Of a stretch of 64,000 bases of DNA, positions 15,592 through 23,161 are shown piece by piece. Source of the stretch: Alphaproteobacteria bacterium UBA3612. GTDB taxonomy: Bacteria > Pseudomonadota > Alphaproteobacteria > Sphingomonadales > Sphingomonadaceae. Both the position numbers and the translations under genes were made by a program. Position 1 is the first letter of the stretch; each line of letters begins with the position of its first letter. The notes beneath the pieces were generated by a model. The model made no database searches. It was given only the letters and a program-made list of their open reading frames with translations, and was not told where the DNA came from. The stretch is taken from assembly GCA_002375465.1 (NCBI GenBank), contig DFLT01000007.1, forward strand, positions 1 through 64,000, written 5' to 3'.

Positions 15592-16577
15592 GCTTTTGTC
15601 TTTCCGCTCGGCTTTTTCTCAATGAGATTGCCTTCGTCGTCCCATCCCTTAGCTATGTAAGTCGCTTCAGCGCTCTCCCGAGATGCCTCCTCGCTGTGCT
15701 TTTGTGCATGCCGAAGAAATTCCCGCACGAATAAGGGCTGCGGGCCACTCATCTTCGCTGCAAAAATCAGACACCGCTCCAGGTTGCGGTCGATCCGCTT
15801 TGCAAGCTTAACCTCGTAATCCATGTCATAATGCTGGATAGTTTCAGCGATGAATTCCTGCGCGATGGCGTTGCTGTGCGGGACGGCATTGCTGGGCGCT
15901 CGGGTGTTCTTCTTGAGCGCAGCGACATGCTCTTGACTGGTTTTCAGGCTGTCTAGGATTTCGTTGAAATCGTCGATGACAAACCCGATCAGAGCGGTCA
16001 GATCATCCGCATTGTCGACGCGGCTAAGCTGAGACATTCCTTTTGTCCCTTCCCATGCTGCGTAGATATCATTTGCGCCGGCCGTCATGGCATTCATCCG
16101 ATACAGGCAGTCGGCTGCCTGTGCCGCCAGTCGCGAAGTGCTGGGCATTGTGTCGTTGCTAGATGGCGCGGAGGCGGGCTTCGTCACCGTGATGCCGGGA
16201 TATTCCGCCAGCTCGGGCGCAAGTCTCATGCAGTCGGAAAGCGCTGCATCGCGCAACCCGTCCACACCGTCCATCACCAAGGCCATCGCCGCCCTGATTG
16301 CACGTTCCCGCTCTGTAATCGCAGGCGCCTGTGCGAGCTTTTCATAGGCCGCACTCGCCGCCTCGCTCCGAACGCGCTCTTCGTCTTCAGCCGCCTCTTC
16401 GTCGGCAACTGTCTCACGTGTCGCGAGGAAAGCTCGGAAAGCCTTTTCTTGTGTAACTACTTCTTCCCAAGCCTCCGCAAAGGAGGGGGATGACGCGCTG
16501 TCATCTGCAATGGGAGGCAGTACCATGCCGCCAGCTTGGACGGTCGTGTCGCGTTGTTTCGCAAAGATGATGGTCAT
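15588..16577 (-). CDS. Hypothetical helical protein
   Basis: The 329-residue protein has a disordered acidic N-terminal third (ADEEAAEDEERVRSEAAS). A helical middle contains DDLTALIGFVIDDFNEILDSLK, and a positively charged helical C-terminal part includes KLAKRIDRNLERCLIF. It ends in a Lys-rich tail. No signal peptide, membrane helix or catalytic motif is seen. It precedes the S24-like gene with a 4-nt overlap and follows a 47-aa gene, so these three form one minus-strand unit. Confidence 0.55.
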   Translation of the reverse strand: MTIIFAKQRDTTVQAGGMVLPPIADDSASSPSFAEAWEEVVTQEKAFRAFLATRETVADEEAAEDEERVRSEAASAAYEKLAQAPAITERERAIRAAMALVMDGVDGLRDAALSDCMRLAPELAEYPGITVTKPASAPSSNDTMPSTSRLAAQAADCLYRMNAMTAGANDIYAAWEGTKGMSQLSRVDNADDLTALIGFVIDDFNEILDSLKTSQEHVAALKKNTRAPSNAVPHSNAIAQEFIAETIQHYDMDYEVKLAKRIDRNLERCLIFAAKMSGPQPLFVREFLRHAQKHSEEASRESAEATYIAKGWDDEGNLIEKKPSGKTKA

Positions 16578-16616
16578 TTCGAAGGTTCCCGTCTGAAGGA
16601 GTTGCGCGTCGCAGGA

Positions 16617-16760
16617 TCAGTTGGTCGCGTAATAATTCGCGAGGATCTGATCGGCCTCAGGGCGCGGGCGGCGCGGCGCATAATTGTCATTGGCAGCGCG
16701 CAGAAAACGCACGACCTTGTTGGTTTCAGACACAGGACGGGGTAAAGTATAGATAGGCAT
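16617..16760 (-). CDS. Small basic protein (47 aa), unknown
   Basis: The reading frame MPIYTLPRPVSETNKVVRF... with an Arg/Pro-rich middle (APRRPRPEAD) ends at TGA 16617-16619. GGTGGAGA lies about 8 nt upstream of ATG 16760. The start faces the RHH gene at 16847, so the 86-bp gap holds a divergent promoter. No family recognised. Confidence 0.5.
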   Translation of the reverse strand: MPIYTLPRPVSETNKVVRFLRAANDNYAPRRPRPEADQILANYYATN

Positions 16761-16831
16761 TTATCGTCTCCACCGACGGTTAATGTTTAGGCCCGAGGTG
16801 GAAGTTGGCGCTTCCCCTTGGGCTGCTATCT

Positions 16832-16874
16832 TGATAACAGGCATATATGAGCAAGTCAACGCCTGATAACAGGC
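16832..16874. promoter_or_regulatory. Candidate operator: repeated TGATAACAGGC
   Basis: TGATAACAGGC occurs at 16832-16842 and 16864-16874, on either side of the RHH gene's ATG. The second copy is embedded in the palindrome GCCTGATAACAGGC (16861-16874). Small RHH proteins commonly bind such repeated short sites over their own promoter, so this is a likely autoregulatory operator. Confidence 0.45.
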
Positions 16875-17056
16875 TTTCCCCTCATAGTCGCCGACCGGGG
16901 CAAACGGGTGTGCTCGTGGGAGTGCGCCTCCAAACTGAGCAGCTGGACGCGCTGGACGATTGGCGACGGAAGCAAGACGACCTTCCTTCGCGGCCTGAAG
17001 GAATACGTCGGCTCGTCGATCAGGCGCTCAAGAACCCTATCGACTCCAGCGAATAA
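16847..17056 (+). CDS. CopG-like ribbon-helix-helix protein
   Basis: The 69-residue protein has a polar N-terminal arm, then GVLVGVRLQTEQLDALDDWRRK and PSRPEGIRRLVDQAL. This is the strand-helix-turn-helix layout of Arc/CopG-type RHH repressors (V-R-L strand, SRPEGIRRL second helix). It is probably a transcription regulator of its own operon or of the divergent 47-aa gene. No toxin gene follows directly, so it is unlikely to be an antitoxin unless it acts alone. Confidence 0.75.
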   Translation: MSKSTPDNRLSPHSRRPGQTGVLVGVRLQTEQLDALDDWRRKQDDLPSRPEGIRRLVDQALKNPIDSSE

Positions 17057-17088
17057 CCCTGCCTAGGCTCCCCTTGGGGAGATCAGCC

Positions 17089-17268
17089 GTGAGGATTCTA
17101 ATAGCTGCCACGCTACTGTTTGGTGTTGCTGGGCCAGCACCTGCGCCCCTCTGCGCTCAGGGATTTGCCTGCTGTAAGGTGTGCAGCGCCGGAAAGGCGT
17201 GTGGAGATTCCTGCATCTCCCGGGACAAGGCCTGCAAGAAGGGAGCGGGGTGCGCCTGCGATGCCTGA
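17089..17268 (+). CDS. Secreted small cysteine-rich protein
   Basis: The 59-residue protein uses GTG 17089, preceded by GGGGAG, which is preferred over a TTG five codons upstream. Residues 1-20 form a signal peptide (RILIAATLLFGVAGPAPA). The mature part holds nine or more cysteines in the pattern C-x-x-CGDSC...C...C-x-C (GKACGDSCISRDKACKKGAGCACDA seen in part), a motif known in many small exported proteins of alphaproteobacteria with unknown role. Disulfide-bonded or metal-binding in the periplasm. Likely cargo rather than a phage structural gene. Confidence 0.7.
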   Translation: MRILIAATLLFGVAGPAPAPLCAQGFACCKVCSAGKACGDSCISRDKACKKGAGCACDA

Positions 17269-17334
17269 ACGCATGGCAACCATCCTGCCCGAAAGAGATA
17301 GCGTCGGTTCGAAATCGCGCATATCGTCGGTCGC

Positions 17335-17823
17335 ATGGATGATGAACCGACGAACGTAACGCCTTTCCCAGGCGGTGGAGCACCTGAGCGCGATAGGGAT
17401 GGCACGCCTCAATGGTCCAACGATGTACTCAAATACACGCTGACCGATTGTAAGCTCGTCTGTATCGAGGAAAATGGCCTCGCTGAGACCTATGACGTCG
17501 GGACATGCACCGTTTACGAAGGTCGTCGCTTGGAATGGCTGGGTCGGGGCATGGAGAGGGAAAGCACCGCTCTTTTCTGTTACCACATGGTGATTGCCGC
17601 CGAAGGAAAGGACCTCTCCGGCGGAGATACGTCCGAAGAGACGCAAATCGATTTCCGGGGCATGCGCGGCGAAGAAAAGCTGATCTTCACCGGCCAATCG
17701 TGGCCAGTGTTCGACGACGACGGGGCGCTAATCGAATTGGAGTTCCGGCATCCTCCACGCATTTGGGTGCCAACCCAAGGATCCACACGGCCTTCCGGCA
17801 CTGACGCCTGGGATTTCGATTAG
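17335..17823 (+). CDS. Hypothetical cytosolic protein
   Basis: The 162-residue acidic protein has no signal peptide. The N-terminal disordered segment (NVTPFPGGGAPERDRDG) is followed by a beta-rich domain (LKYTLTDCKLVCIEENG, CTVYEGRRLEWLG, FDDDGALIELEF). No catalytic motif is evident. It lies in the plus-strand cargo block between two secreted-protein genes. Confidence 0.55.
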   Translation: MDDEPTNVTPFPGGGAPERDRDGTPQWSNDVLKYTLTDCKLVCIEENGLAETYDVGTCTVYEGRRLEWLGRGMERESTALFCYHMVIAAEGKDLSGGDTSEETQIDFRGMRGEEKLIFTGQSWPVFDDDGALIELEFRHPPRIWVPTQGSTRPSGTDAWDFD

Positions 17824-17904
17824 GCGCGCATCAGGTCATTGTCGCTTTGGCGCTTGCTTCTCGGGCAGGTTAGAATACCGTTCTAATATAAAGGGGATGC
17901 AGAC

Positions 17905-18294
17905 ATGCGAATCGCGATGCTAGCTTCGGTAGTTGCAGTGGGACTGACAAGTGCGGCCTTCGCTCAGGCTTGCCCATTCGATCCCCGTTGCGTCAATAAT
18001 CCGTATGGCGCGGGAAACCCTTACAACGCGGACAGCGTCAATAATCCGTACGGGCGTTATGGATCTCGATATAGCAATCAATCGACGAACAATCCGTATG
18101 CGACTAACGCGCCGAAGCTTTATGATCAGCAGGGCAACTACCGCGGTCGTTTAAGCAGCAATCGTTATGACCCTGAGAGCACAAGTAATCCGTACGGCAG
18201 ATATGGCAGCCGATTTTCTCCGGACAGCATTAATAACCCTTACGGAGCAGGGAACCCGTACGGACAGCCTCTTTACGTGGATCCGCAAGATTGA
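17905..18294 (+). CDS. Secreted NPYG-repeat protein
   Basis: The 129-residue protein has a clear signal peptide (MRIAMLASVVAVGLTSAAFAQA). The mature chain is a low-complexity series built on NNPYG units: VNNPYGAGNPYN, SVNNPYGRYGSRY, STNNPYATN, STSNPYGRYGSRF and SINNPYGAGNPYG. Spacing is about 15-25 residues. Only two cysteines occur, at the start of the mature part. It is probably an exported, flexible protein; similar repeats are known only as hypothetical proteins. Its position between phage regulators suggests lysogenic-conversion cargo. Confidence 0.7.
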   Translation: MRIAMLASVVAVGLTSAAFAQACPFDPRCVNNPYGAGNPYNADSVNNPYGRYGSRYSNQSTNNPYATNAPKLYDQQGNYRGRLSSNRYDPESTSNPYGRYGSRFSPDSINNPYGAGNPYGQPLYVDPQD

Positions 18295-18418
18295 TTTGAG
18301 CCGCATCTCTCCGACTTGACCGGTATCAAAGCGGGATGAGTTTCGCAGCTGATCTTCCTTTCCCAAAAGGCCAACGCAACATGAGCGGATGCGAGTGCGG
18401 CCCTAGCTCGCAGCCAAC

Positions 18419-19003
18419 CTAGTCGCGGGTGCCAATCGGAAAACCGTCTTCATCAAAAAAGGGGATTCCTGCTAAGGCGGGCACGCACTCAGATATGGCC
18501 TCTTTGAGGGAATCCATACGCGAGGTCATATTGATCATAATCAGAGGCCGCTGATTGTCGCCGCTTATCAAGCTGGACAGATCGCGTCCGAGCCCGAGCT
18601 GACTGTCAAAAACGGTCGGCCGGTCGGAATCGCCGTTCGCTTTGCGCAGGTAATCCAGGGCATTCAAACGAAAGACGCCGAAGTACGGTCGAGGATCTGA
18701 ACGGTCTTCTACAAAACGCCCCATTCCGCCGATCGAATAGAACGGCGTTTCGCTAAACTGCTCAGCGATCATAGACGGGACAAGCCCGGCATCCATGATG
18801 TCCAGATAAAGCGCGATCTCCGCAATATGCCATAGCTCGTATTTTGCGGCTTTCCCACGTCCGGTATTTACCCCTTGGGGAAGCCCAAACTTCTTCAAGT
18901 GGTGAACCTTGGAGACGAAGGTCTGCCGCTTGCTAGGGGCTATGCCGAACGACGCGGCAAGCACATTGCTTACGTCTTGGAAAGAGATTTGCGGCTTTTC
19001 CAC
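18419..19003 (-). CDS. Phage-type regulator, MerR/winged-helix-like (putative repressor)
   Basis: The 194-residue protein uses GTG 19003 (VEKPQISFQDVSNVLAASFG...), which leaves room for an intergenic operator; a start at 19135 would overlap the divergent gene. The N-terminal part resembles a winged-helix domain (SKRQTFVSKVHHLKKFGLPQG, YELWHIAEIALYLDIMDAGLVP). The remainder may be an effector or dimerisation domain. Divergent to an HTH gene, with a perfect palindrome between them, it is the best candidate for the lysogeny repressor. No S24 cleavage domain is seen in it. Confidence 0.5.
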   Translation of the reverse strand: MEKPQISFQDVSNVLAASFGIAPSKRQTFVSKVHHLKKFGLPQGVNTGRGKAAKYELWHIAEIALYLDIMDAGLVPSMIAEQFSETPFYSIGGMGRFVEDRSDPRPYFGVFRLNALDYLRKANGDSDRPTVFDSQLGLGRDLSSLISGDNQRPLIMINMTSRMDSLKEAISECVPALAGIPFFDEDGFPIGTRD

Positions 19004-19025
19004 ATTTAATCCGTAATCGAAAAAG

Positions 19026-19044
19026 ATACCTTTCGATAAGGTAT
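19026..19044. promoter_or_regulatory. Palindromic operator ATACCTT-N5-AAGGTAT
   Basis: ATACCTT (19026-19032), TCGAT spacer, AAGGTAT (19038-19044): perfect 7-bp arms. It is centred in the 107-bp gap between the two divergent regulator genes and so probably controls both promoters. The likely binder is the protein encoded at 18419-19003 or the HTH protein at 19111. Confidence 0.6.
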
Positions 19045-19110
19045 GGACACCTGCGGCGCAAGCACGTATTGAGCGATATAGAAAAGGTTCTCTTTCGATT
19101 TGGAGGCAAG

Positions 19111-19458
19111 ATGACGGACCCAAGAAACATCCCATCCTTAGGGGAACGTGTCAAAGCATCAGTCGCCGCAGAAATGATCGGCTGTCACATGCAGACGCTT
19201 CGACGCTGGCGCAAGACAGGCGAGGGGCCGCAGGCGCGCAGGATCGGCGGGCGCTATTACTATGACACAAGCGAAGTCCGCGCCTTCGTGGGCGAAAAGA
19301 ACGTAAATGAGGAATTCGCAGAAGACACGGCAACGCACCTCGCACAAATCGCCGTGTCCCAGGCAGGTGCGGAGGCTCCCGAGGCGCTTAGGTATCTGCG
19401 AACAGCGGCGGCGCTCGTGAACAATCTCTGCGCGACCGCGCATGCAGAAGCGGCATGA
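19111..19458 (+). CDS. HTH protein (MerR/excisionase-like)
   Basis: The 115-residue protein starts at ATG 19111 because GGAGG is 5 nt upstream; an ATG 14 codons earlier lacks this. The N-terminal domain KASVAAEMIGCHMQTLRRWRKTGEGPQARRIGGRYYYDTSEVRAFV (read in pieces) is the HTH_17 winged-helix fold used by excisionases and phage Cox/early regulators. The C-terminal helical extension has EAPEALRYLRTAAALVNNL. It is first of the plus-strand replication operon and likely acts as the early-gene activator opposite the divergent repressor. Confidence 0.72.
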   Translation: MTDPRNIPSLGERVKASVAAEMIGCHMQTLRRWRKTGEGPQARRIGGRYYYDTSEVRAFVGEKNVNEEFAEDTATHLAQIAVSQAGAEAPEALRYLRTAAALVNNLCATAHAEAA

Positions 19459-19578
19459 ATGGGGGGCCGATCCTCGAAAGGACCGGCCCGGATCTTGGGG
19501 GTGGGAAGCCCTCTCTCTCACGTCACCTATCGAGCTTGGCGGCTTCGGTGACGGTTCATCATCGGAAAGGGTCTAATC

Positions 19579-19731
19579 GTGATACACATACTCGCCGACG
19601 TTAGCAAGCCTTCTTGGCCAGTTTCAGAATGCACACAAGTTAACACACGCGCGCAAATCCATGCACCTTTCGTGCCTCGGATCATCGCAACGCACATTCC
19701 TGTACAGTTTCTTGCGGGGGCTGCAGCATGA
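19579..19731 (+). CDS. Possible small protein (50 aa) leading into the replication operon
   Basis: A GTG frame beginning VIHILADVSKPSWPVSE has GGAAAGG upstream and ends in TGA overlapping the next ATG (ATGA). The overlap and ribosome site favour translation, but composition is not distinctive and no family is known. Confidence 0.35.
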   Translation: MIHILADVSKPSWPVSECTQVNTRAQIHAPFVPRIIATHIPVQFLAGAAA

Positions 19732-19946
19732 GCGAGCCCCGAATTCGCGTCCGCCAGGCCAGCTACGGCGGGTACATCGTCGAACGCTACAATGGCCTCT
19801 CTGGAATGGCGATCCAGTCTGATCCTGACCGCGAACTCGCGCTCCGCAAAGGACGTGCTGCCGCCCATCGAGACGACGTGCCTTTCGAGGATCTGACCGA
19901 AGGCGCGGAAATCCTGAAATTTGGAGGTGCCAAATGGGCACGATAG
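19728..19946 (+). CDS. Small hypothetical protein
   Basis: The 72-residue protein begins MSEPRIRVRQASYGGYIVERYNG. It is basic in the first half and has DDVPFEDLTEGAEILKF later. It overlaps the primase gene by 13 nt, so it is in the replication operon. Its function is unknown. Confidence 0.6.
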   Translation: MSEPRIRVRQASYGGYIVERYNGLSGMAIQSDPDRELALRKGRAAAHRDDVPFEDLTEGAEILKFGGAKWAR

Positions 19947-20851
19947 ATTTTTCACGTATCCGCGCGTCTGTGGCGCTTTCAGACATTGTTGGGCAGAGCG
20001 TCGAACTGAAGCGACGTGGGGCCGAATTCCTCGGCCTATGCCCTTTCCACGACGAACGGACGCCATCGTTCAGTGTCAACGATGCAAAGGGCAGGTTCCA
20101 TTGCTTCGGTTGCGGGGCAAGCGGTGACGTTCTCGACTTCGTGTCGCATGTGCAGGGAATCGGCTTGGGGGAGGCTGCGGCCTTCCTCGATAATGGTGAC
20201 ACCCCCAGACGCATTGAACGTCCTGCATTCGACCAGGCCAAGGACGATGAGGTAAAGCGCGCCAGAGGTCGGGAAGTTTGGAGCACGGCCGGCCTGATCG
20301 AGGGGTCGCCTGCAGAGACGTACCTAAGGCGGCGGGGTATCACCTGCGAACTGCCAGAAACCTTGGCCGCTGGATGGCGGCAGCACTTTACAAGGCCGGC
20401 CTCATCCGCCTTCCCCACGCTCCTGGCAGCCGTCACGGACGCGACCGGCAACGTTCAGGGCACGCAGTCCATCTTTCTAACGGAGGATGGCAAGAAGGCC
20501 TCTGTCAGCCCGCAGAAGGAATCGACGGGTCTAATCCGGGGAGGTGCTGTTCGGTTCGGACAACCGGGCGCCAGCCTGATCATATGCGAGGGCATAGAAG
20601 ACGGGCTCACGCTGTTCCAGGAGTGCGGGGAGGCTGTTGCGGCAACCTGCGGCACTTCCTGCCTCGGCACGGTTTCTCTGCCGGATAGCGTCCAGCGTGT
20701 CATTCTTGCCCTCGATAACGATTGGGCAGGAAAAGCTGCCGGCAAGAAGGCCGCTGACGCACTGGTGCAGCGCGGACTCAAAGTGCGCGCCATTAGACCT
20801 TCCCCCGGCTTCAAAGATTTCAATGATGAGCTGCGGGGGATTCCTGAATGA
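19934..20851 (+). CDS. DnaG-like primase: CHC2 zinc finger plus Toprim
   Basis: The 305-residue protein should make RNA primers for element replication. Its N-terminal CHC2 zinc finger has ligands Cys36 (LCPFHDERTPSFSV), His39, Cys57 and Cys60 (FHCFGCGASGDVLDFV). The C-terminal half contains Toprim motifs: glutamate in LIICEGIEDGLT and the acidic pair in VILALDNDWAGKAAGKKAA. It lacks the DnaG central RNA-polymerase subdomain length and the DnaB-binding C terminus, as usual for phage and satellite primases. It overlaps the DUF3987 gene by 4 nt. Confidence 0.88.
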   Translation: MGTIDFSRIRASVALSDIVGQSVELKRRGAEFLGLCPFHDERTPSFSVNDAKGRFHCFGCGASGDVLDFVSHVQGIGLGEAAAFLDNGDTPRRIERPAFDQAKDDEVKRARGREVWSTAGLIEGSPAETYLRRRGITCELPETLAAGWRQHFTRPASSAFPTLLAAVTDATGNVQGTQSIFLTEDGKKASVSPQKESTGLIRGGAVRFGQPGASLIICEGIEDGLTLFQECGEAVAATCGTSCLGTVSLPDSVQRVILALDNDWAGKAAGKKAADALVQRGLKVRAIRPSPGFKDFNDELRGIPE

Positions 20852-22359
20852 CCGCGGCCGCGCTCAAGAAGCGGATCGAGGATGCCGAGGTAATCGGTTG
20901 GGACGCGCCGGACATGTCAGTGCTGAACGCTGGACAGTTTCCACCGCCGCCTATGCCATCGGCTCTGTTCGGCGATCTGTGGCCACTGCTTGAGGCAACC
21001 GCGGAAGGCTGCTGCGCTCCAGTTGATTACGTCGGCATCTCGCTACTGGTTAGCGCTGCCTCAGCGATTGGCGGCTCGCGCCGCGTTGCGCCTTGGGGGC
21101 AATCTCAATGGAATGAACCGGCAATCCTATGGGGAGGGCTGATCGGCGACCCTTCGGTAAACAAATCGCCCGCCATTAAGAAAATCACTCATCATCTCGT
21201 CGAGATTGAGCGCGATCTGCAGTCCGATTTCAACAAGGTGCTGCAGGATTACGAAACCGATGTTGCCACCGCAAAATTGACTAGGGCAAAATGGGAAACA
21301 GAGGTGAAGGAAGCGGTTGGGGAAAACCGCGCCAGCCCTCCACGTCCAGAAACAGCGGTGGAACCGGACGAGCCATCGCCCCCGCGCCAAGTGACGAACG
21401 ATGTCACCATGGAGGCGCTTTGCGACGTGCTGGCAAGCAATCCTCGGGGTGTTCTGCAATTCTCTGATGAACTCGCCGGCTGGCTTGCTTCTCACGATGC
21501 TTACAAATCAAACTCGCGCCCGTTTTGGCTGCAGGCCTATGACGGCAGCCCCTTCTCGGTCGACCGGCGTAATCGTAAAAAGGTTTTGCATATCCCCTAC
21601 GCGGGAACGTGCGTCATTGGCGGCATTCAGCCAGCGAAATTGTCTGACCTTTTTTCATCTGGCGACGATGGCCTTTCGGCGCGCTTCCTTTGGGTATGGC
21701 CAAATCGCGTCCAGAGGGGACGACCGAAAGACGACGCTGGCGGGCACGCGGTCGGTGTCATGTTGCGCAAACTGCGCCAGTTGCATCTACCCCGGGCGGA
21801 GAACGGCGACCCGCAGCCGGTCATTTTGCCATTTGATAGCAACGCGCAATCCCTTCTCGAAAAATGGGAACCGATCAATCAGGCTTATGCTGACGATCTG
21901 GACCCAATTGTGAAAGGTTACGTCGGCAAACTTCCCGGAAAGGTCGCTCGCCTGGCGCTTGTGTCCGAACTCATAAAGTGGGCCAAGTCGGGAGGGTCAG
22001 AACCTCGCGAAGTGTCTGCCGCCTCTGTTGCCGCCGCGCTGGAATTCGCCGACGATTATCTGAAGCCTATGGCTCACCGCGTCTTCGGCGATGCAGCGCT
22101 ACCGATCGAGCAGCGCCAAGCGGCCCAACTGGCAAAGATCATTCTAAAGGCGCGCGTCGAGATACTGAACGCGCGCGATCTGAAAAAGGGCGTTTACGCG
22201 CCTTGCCCCGGATCTCTGAAAGGCAATGAGGCATTCGACGACGCCGCAAGGGTTCTGGAAGATGCTGGCTGGATCCGCAGCATTCCTCCTAAGCCTGGTG
22301 TCGGTGGACGGCCCCGCAAAGACTACATCGTCAATCCGCATGTTCATGGTGCGCCATGA
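20848..22359 (+). CDS. DUF3987 ATPase (helicase-like, YfjI family)
   Basis: The 503-residue protein has a Walker A-like loop, GDPSVNKS, at residues 100-107 and a Walker B-like LQFSDEL at 203-209, after a spacer with a charged coil. RRNRKKVLHIPYAGTCVIGGIQP and FSSGDDGLSARFLWVWP match conserved DUF3987 segments. The family accompanies CHC2/Toprim primases in prophages and satellites and is presumed to be the replicative helicase. It overlaps both neighbours by 4 nt (ATGA), so tight translational coupling of the replication genes is expected. Confidence 0.85.
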   Translation: MTAAALKKRIEDAEVIGWDAPDMSVLNAGQFPPPPMPSALFGDLWPLLEATAEGCCAPVDYVGISLLVSAASAIGGSRRVAPWGQSQWNEPAILWGGLIGDPSVNKSPAIKKITHHLVEIERDLQSDFNKVLQDYETDVATAKLTRAKWETEVKEAVGENRASPPRPETAVEPDEPSPPRQVTNDVTMEALCDVLASNPRGVLQFSDELAGWLASHDAYKSNSRPFWLQAYDGSPFSVDRRNRKKVLHIPYAGTCVIGGIQPAKLSDLFSSGDDGLSARFLWVWPNRVQRGRPKDDAGGHAVGVMLRKLRQLHLPRAENGDPQPVILPFDSNAQSLLEKWEPINQAYADDLDPIVKGYVGKLPGKVARLALVSELIKWAKSGGSEPREVSAASVAAALEFADDYLKPMAHRVFGDAALPIEQRQAAQLAKIILKARVEILNARDLKKGVYAPCPGSLKGNEAFDDAARVLEDAGWIRSIPPKPGVGGRPRKDYIVNPHVHGAP

Positions 22360-22856
22360 TCGACTGGCTGGCCGAAGCTGAAAAGCTGACGGGCGAGAAA
22401 ATCCGCCCCCCCGCGCCGCTACCCCCGGACCCGACGCCAGAGCAGGAGCGCCTAGCCGAATGGCAGGAGCGCGCGGCCATCCTCGAATATGATGCCGAAC
22501 TACCTCGGCACGTGGCGGAGGGCTTAGCTTCCCTGTTCCTTATGCAGCGCCCCTCAAACCTGCGGGCGGATCGTTGGCAACAGCTGATTGACGACGCTGG
22601 GCGGTTGGCAGATTCCGGCCTGGCCGCAAAAGCGTATCAACTTGGCTGGGCAGACCTTGATCTATGGGGATGCTCCCCAGGCTTTGCCCGTCGGCTCGAT
22701 AGGGACGGCCTTGTTATGGCTATCGGAGGGCGCCGGGTTCTTCGCGTCACGCCTGAATGCGCGGAGATTTCGACGAGCGGGGCACATATCCTGCGCTTTC
22801 GCCCTGGCAAGCCCCTGTATGGCGCTGAAACGCTATGGAGCGCAGTTGCAGCATGA
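22356..22856 (+). CDS. Hypothetical protein of the replication operon
   Basis: The 166-residue protein has a Pro-rich N-terminal linker (IRPPAPLPPDPTPEQ) followed by a helical and beta domain (LPRHVAEGLASLFL, AKAYQLGWADLDLWGCSP, GGRRVLRVTPECAEI). Proteins of this kind follow DUF3987 genes in alphaproteobacterial elements. It overlaps both neighbours by 4 nt. No catalytic motif is visible. Confidence 0.65.
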   Translation: MIDWLAEAEKLTGEKIRPPAPLPPDPTPEQERLAEWQERAAILEYDAELPRHVAEGLASLFLMQRPSNLRADRWQQLIDDAGRLADSGLAAKAYQLGWADLDLWGCSPGFARRLDRDGLVMAIGGRRVLRVTPECAEISTSGAHILRFRPGKPLYGAETLWSAVAA

Positions 22857-23161
22857 CAGGCCTGCCCGCCATATTCGTCGAGGATGCAGACACCACTGCG
22901 CTTGCTCGGATACGGCTGCGGGCGACATGCAGCCGCACAGAGGCGGCGATGCTCTGCGGGATCGAGGCCAGCACCTTTGACGACTGGCGTTCTAAGGGTA
23001 TCGTGCCACCACCGATTGCGGGAACGTCACGTTACAGCACCGCGGCGATTTTGCGGCGTCTAGAGGGGGAAGATACGTCGCAATCCCCGCCGGTTGCAGG
23101 CTTGTCGCCCTTTGCAGAATGGAAGGCTAGGCGAGATGAAAGTAGAGCTAACGGGCATTAA
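22853..23161 (+). CDS. AlpA-like HTH protein (possible excisionase)
   Basis: The 102-residue protein starts at ATG 22853, overlapping the previous TGA. The region CSRTEAAMLCGIEASTFDDWRSKGIVPPPIAGTSRYSTAAILRRL (read in pieces) is a MerR/AlpA-type winged helix. Its place just before the integrase, whose start it overlaps by 26 nt, suggests it sets the direction of site-specific recombination. Confidence 0.72.
   Translation: MTGLPAIFVEDADTTALARIRLRATCSRTEAAMLCGIEASTFDDWRSKGIVPPPIAGTSRYSTAAILRRLEGEDTSQSPPVAGLSPFAEWKARRDESRANGH

Noticed and set aside
19624..20451. Minus-strand open frame of 275 codons opposite the primase
   Set aside because: The primase zinc finger and Toprim motifs are in the plus frame, and this frame is Ser/Arg/Pro-rich without motifs.
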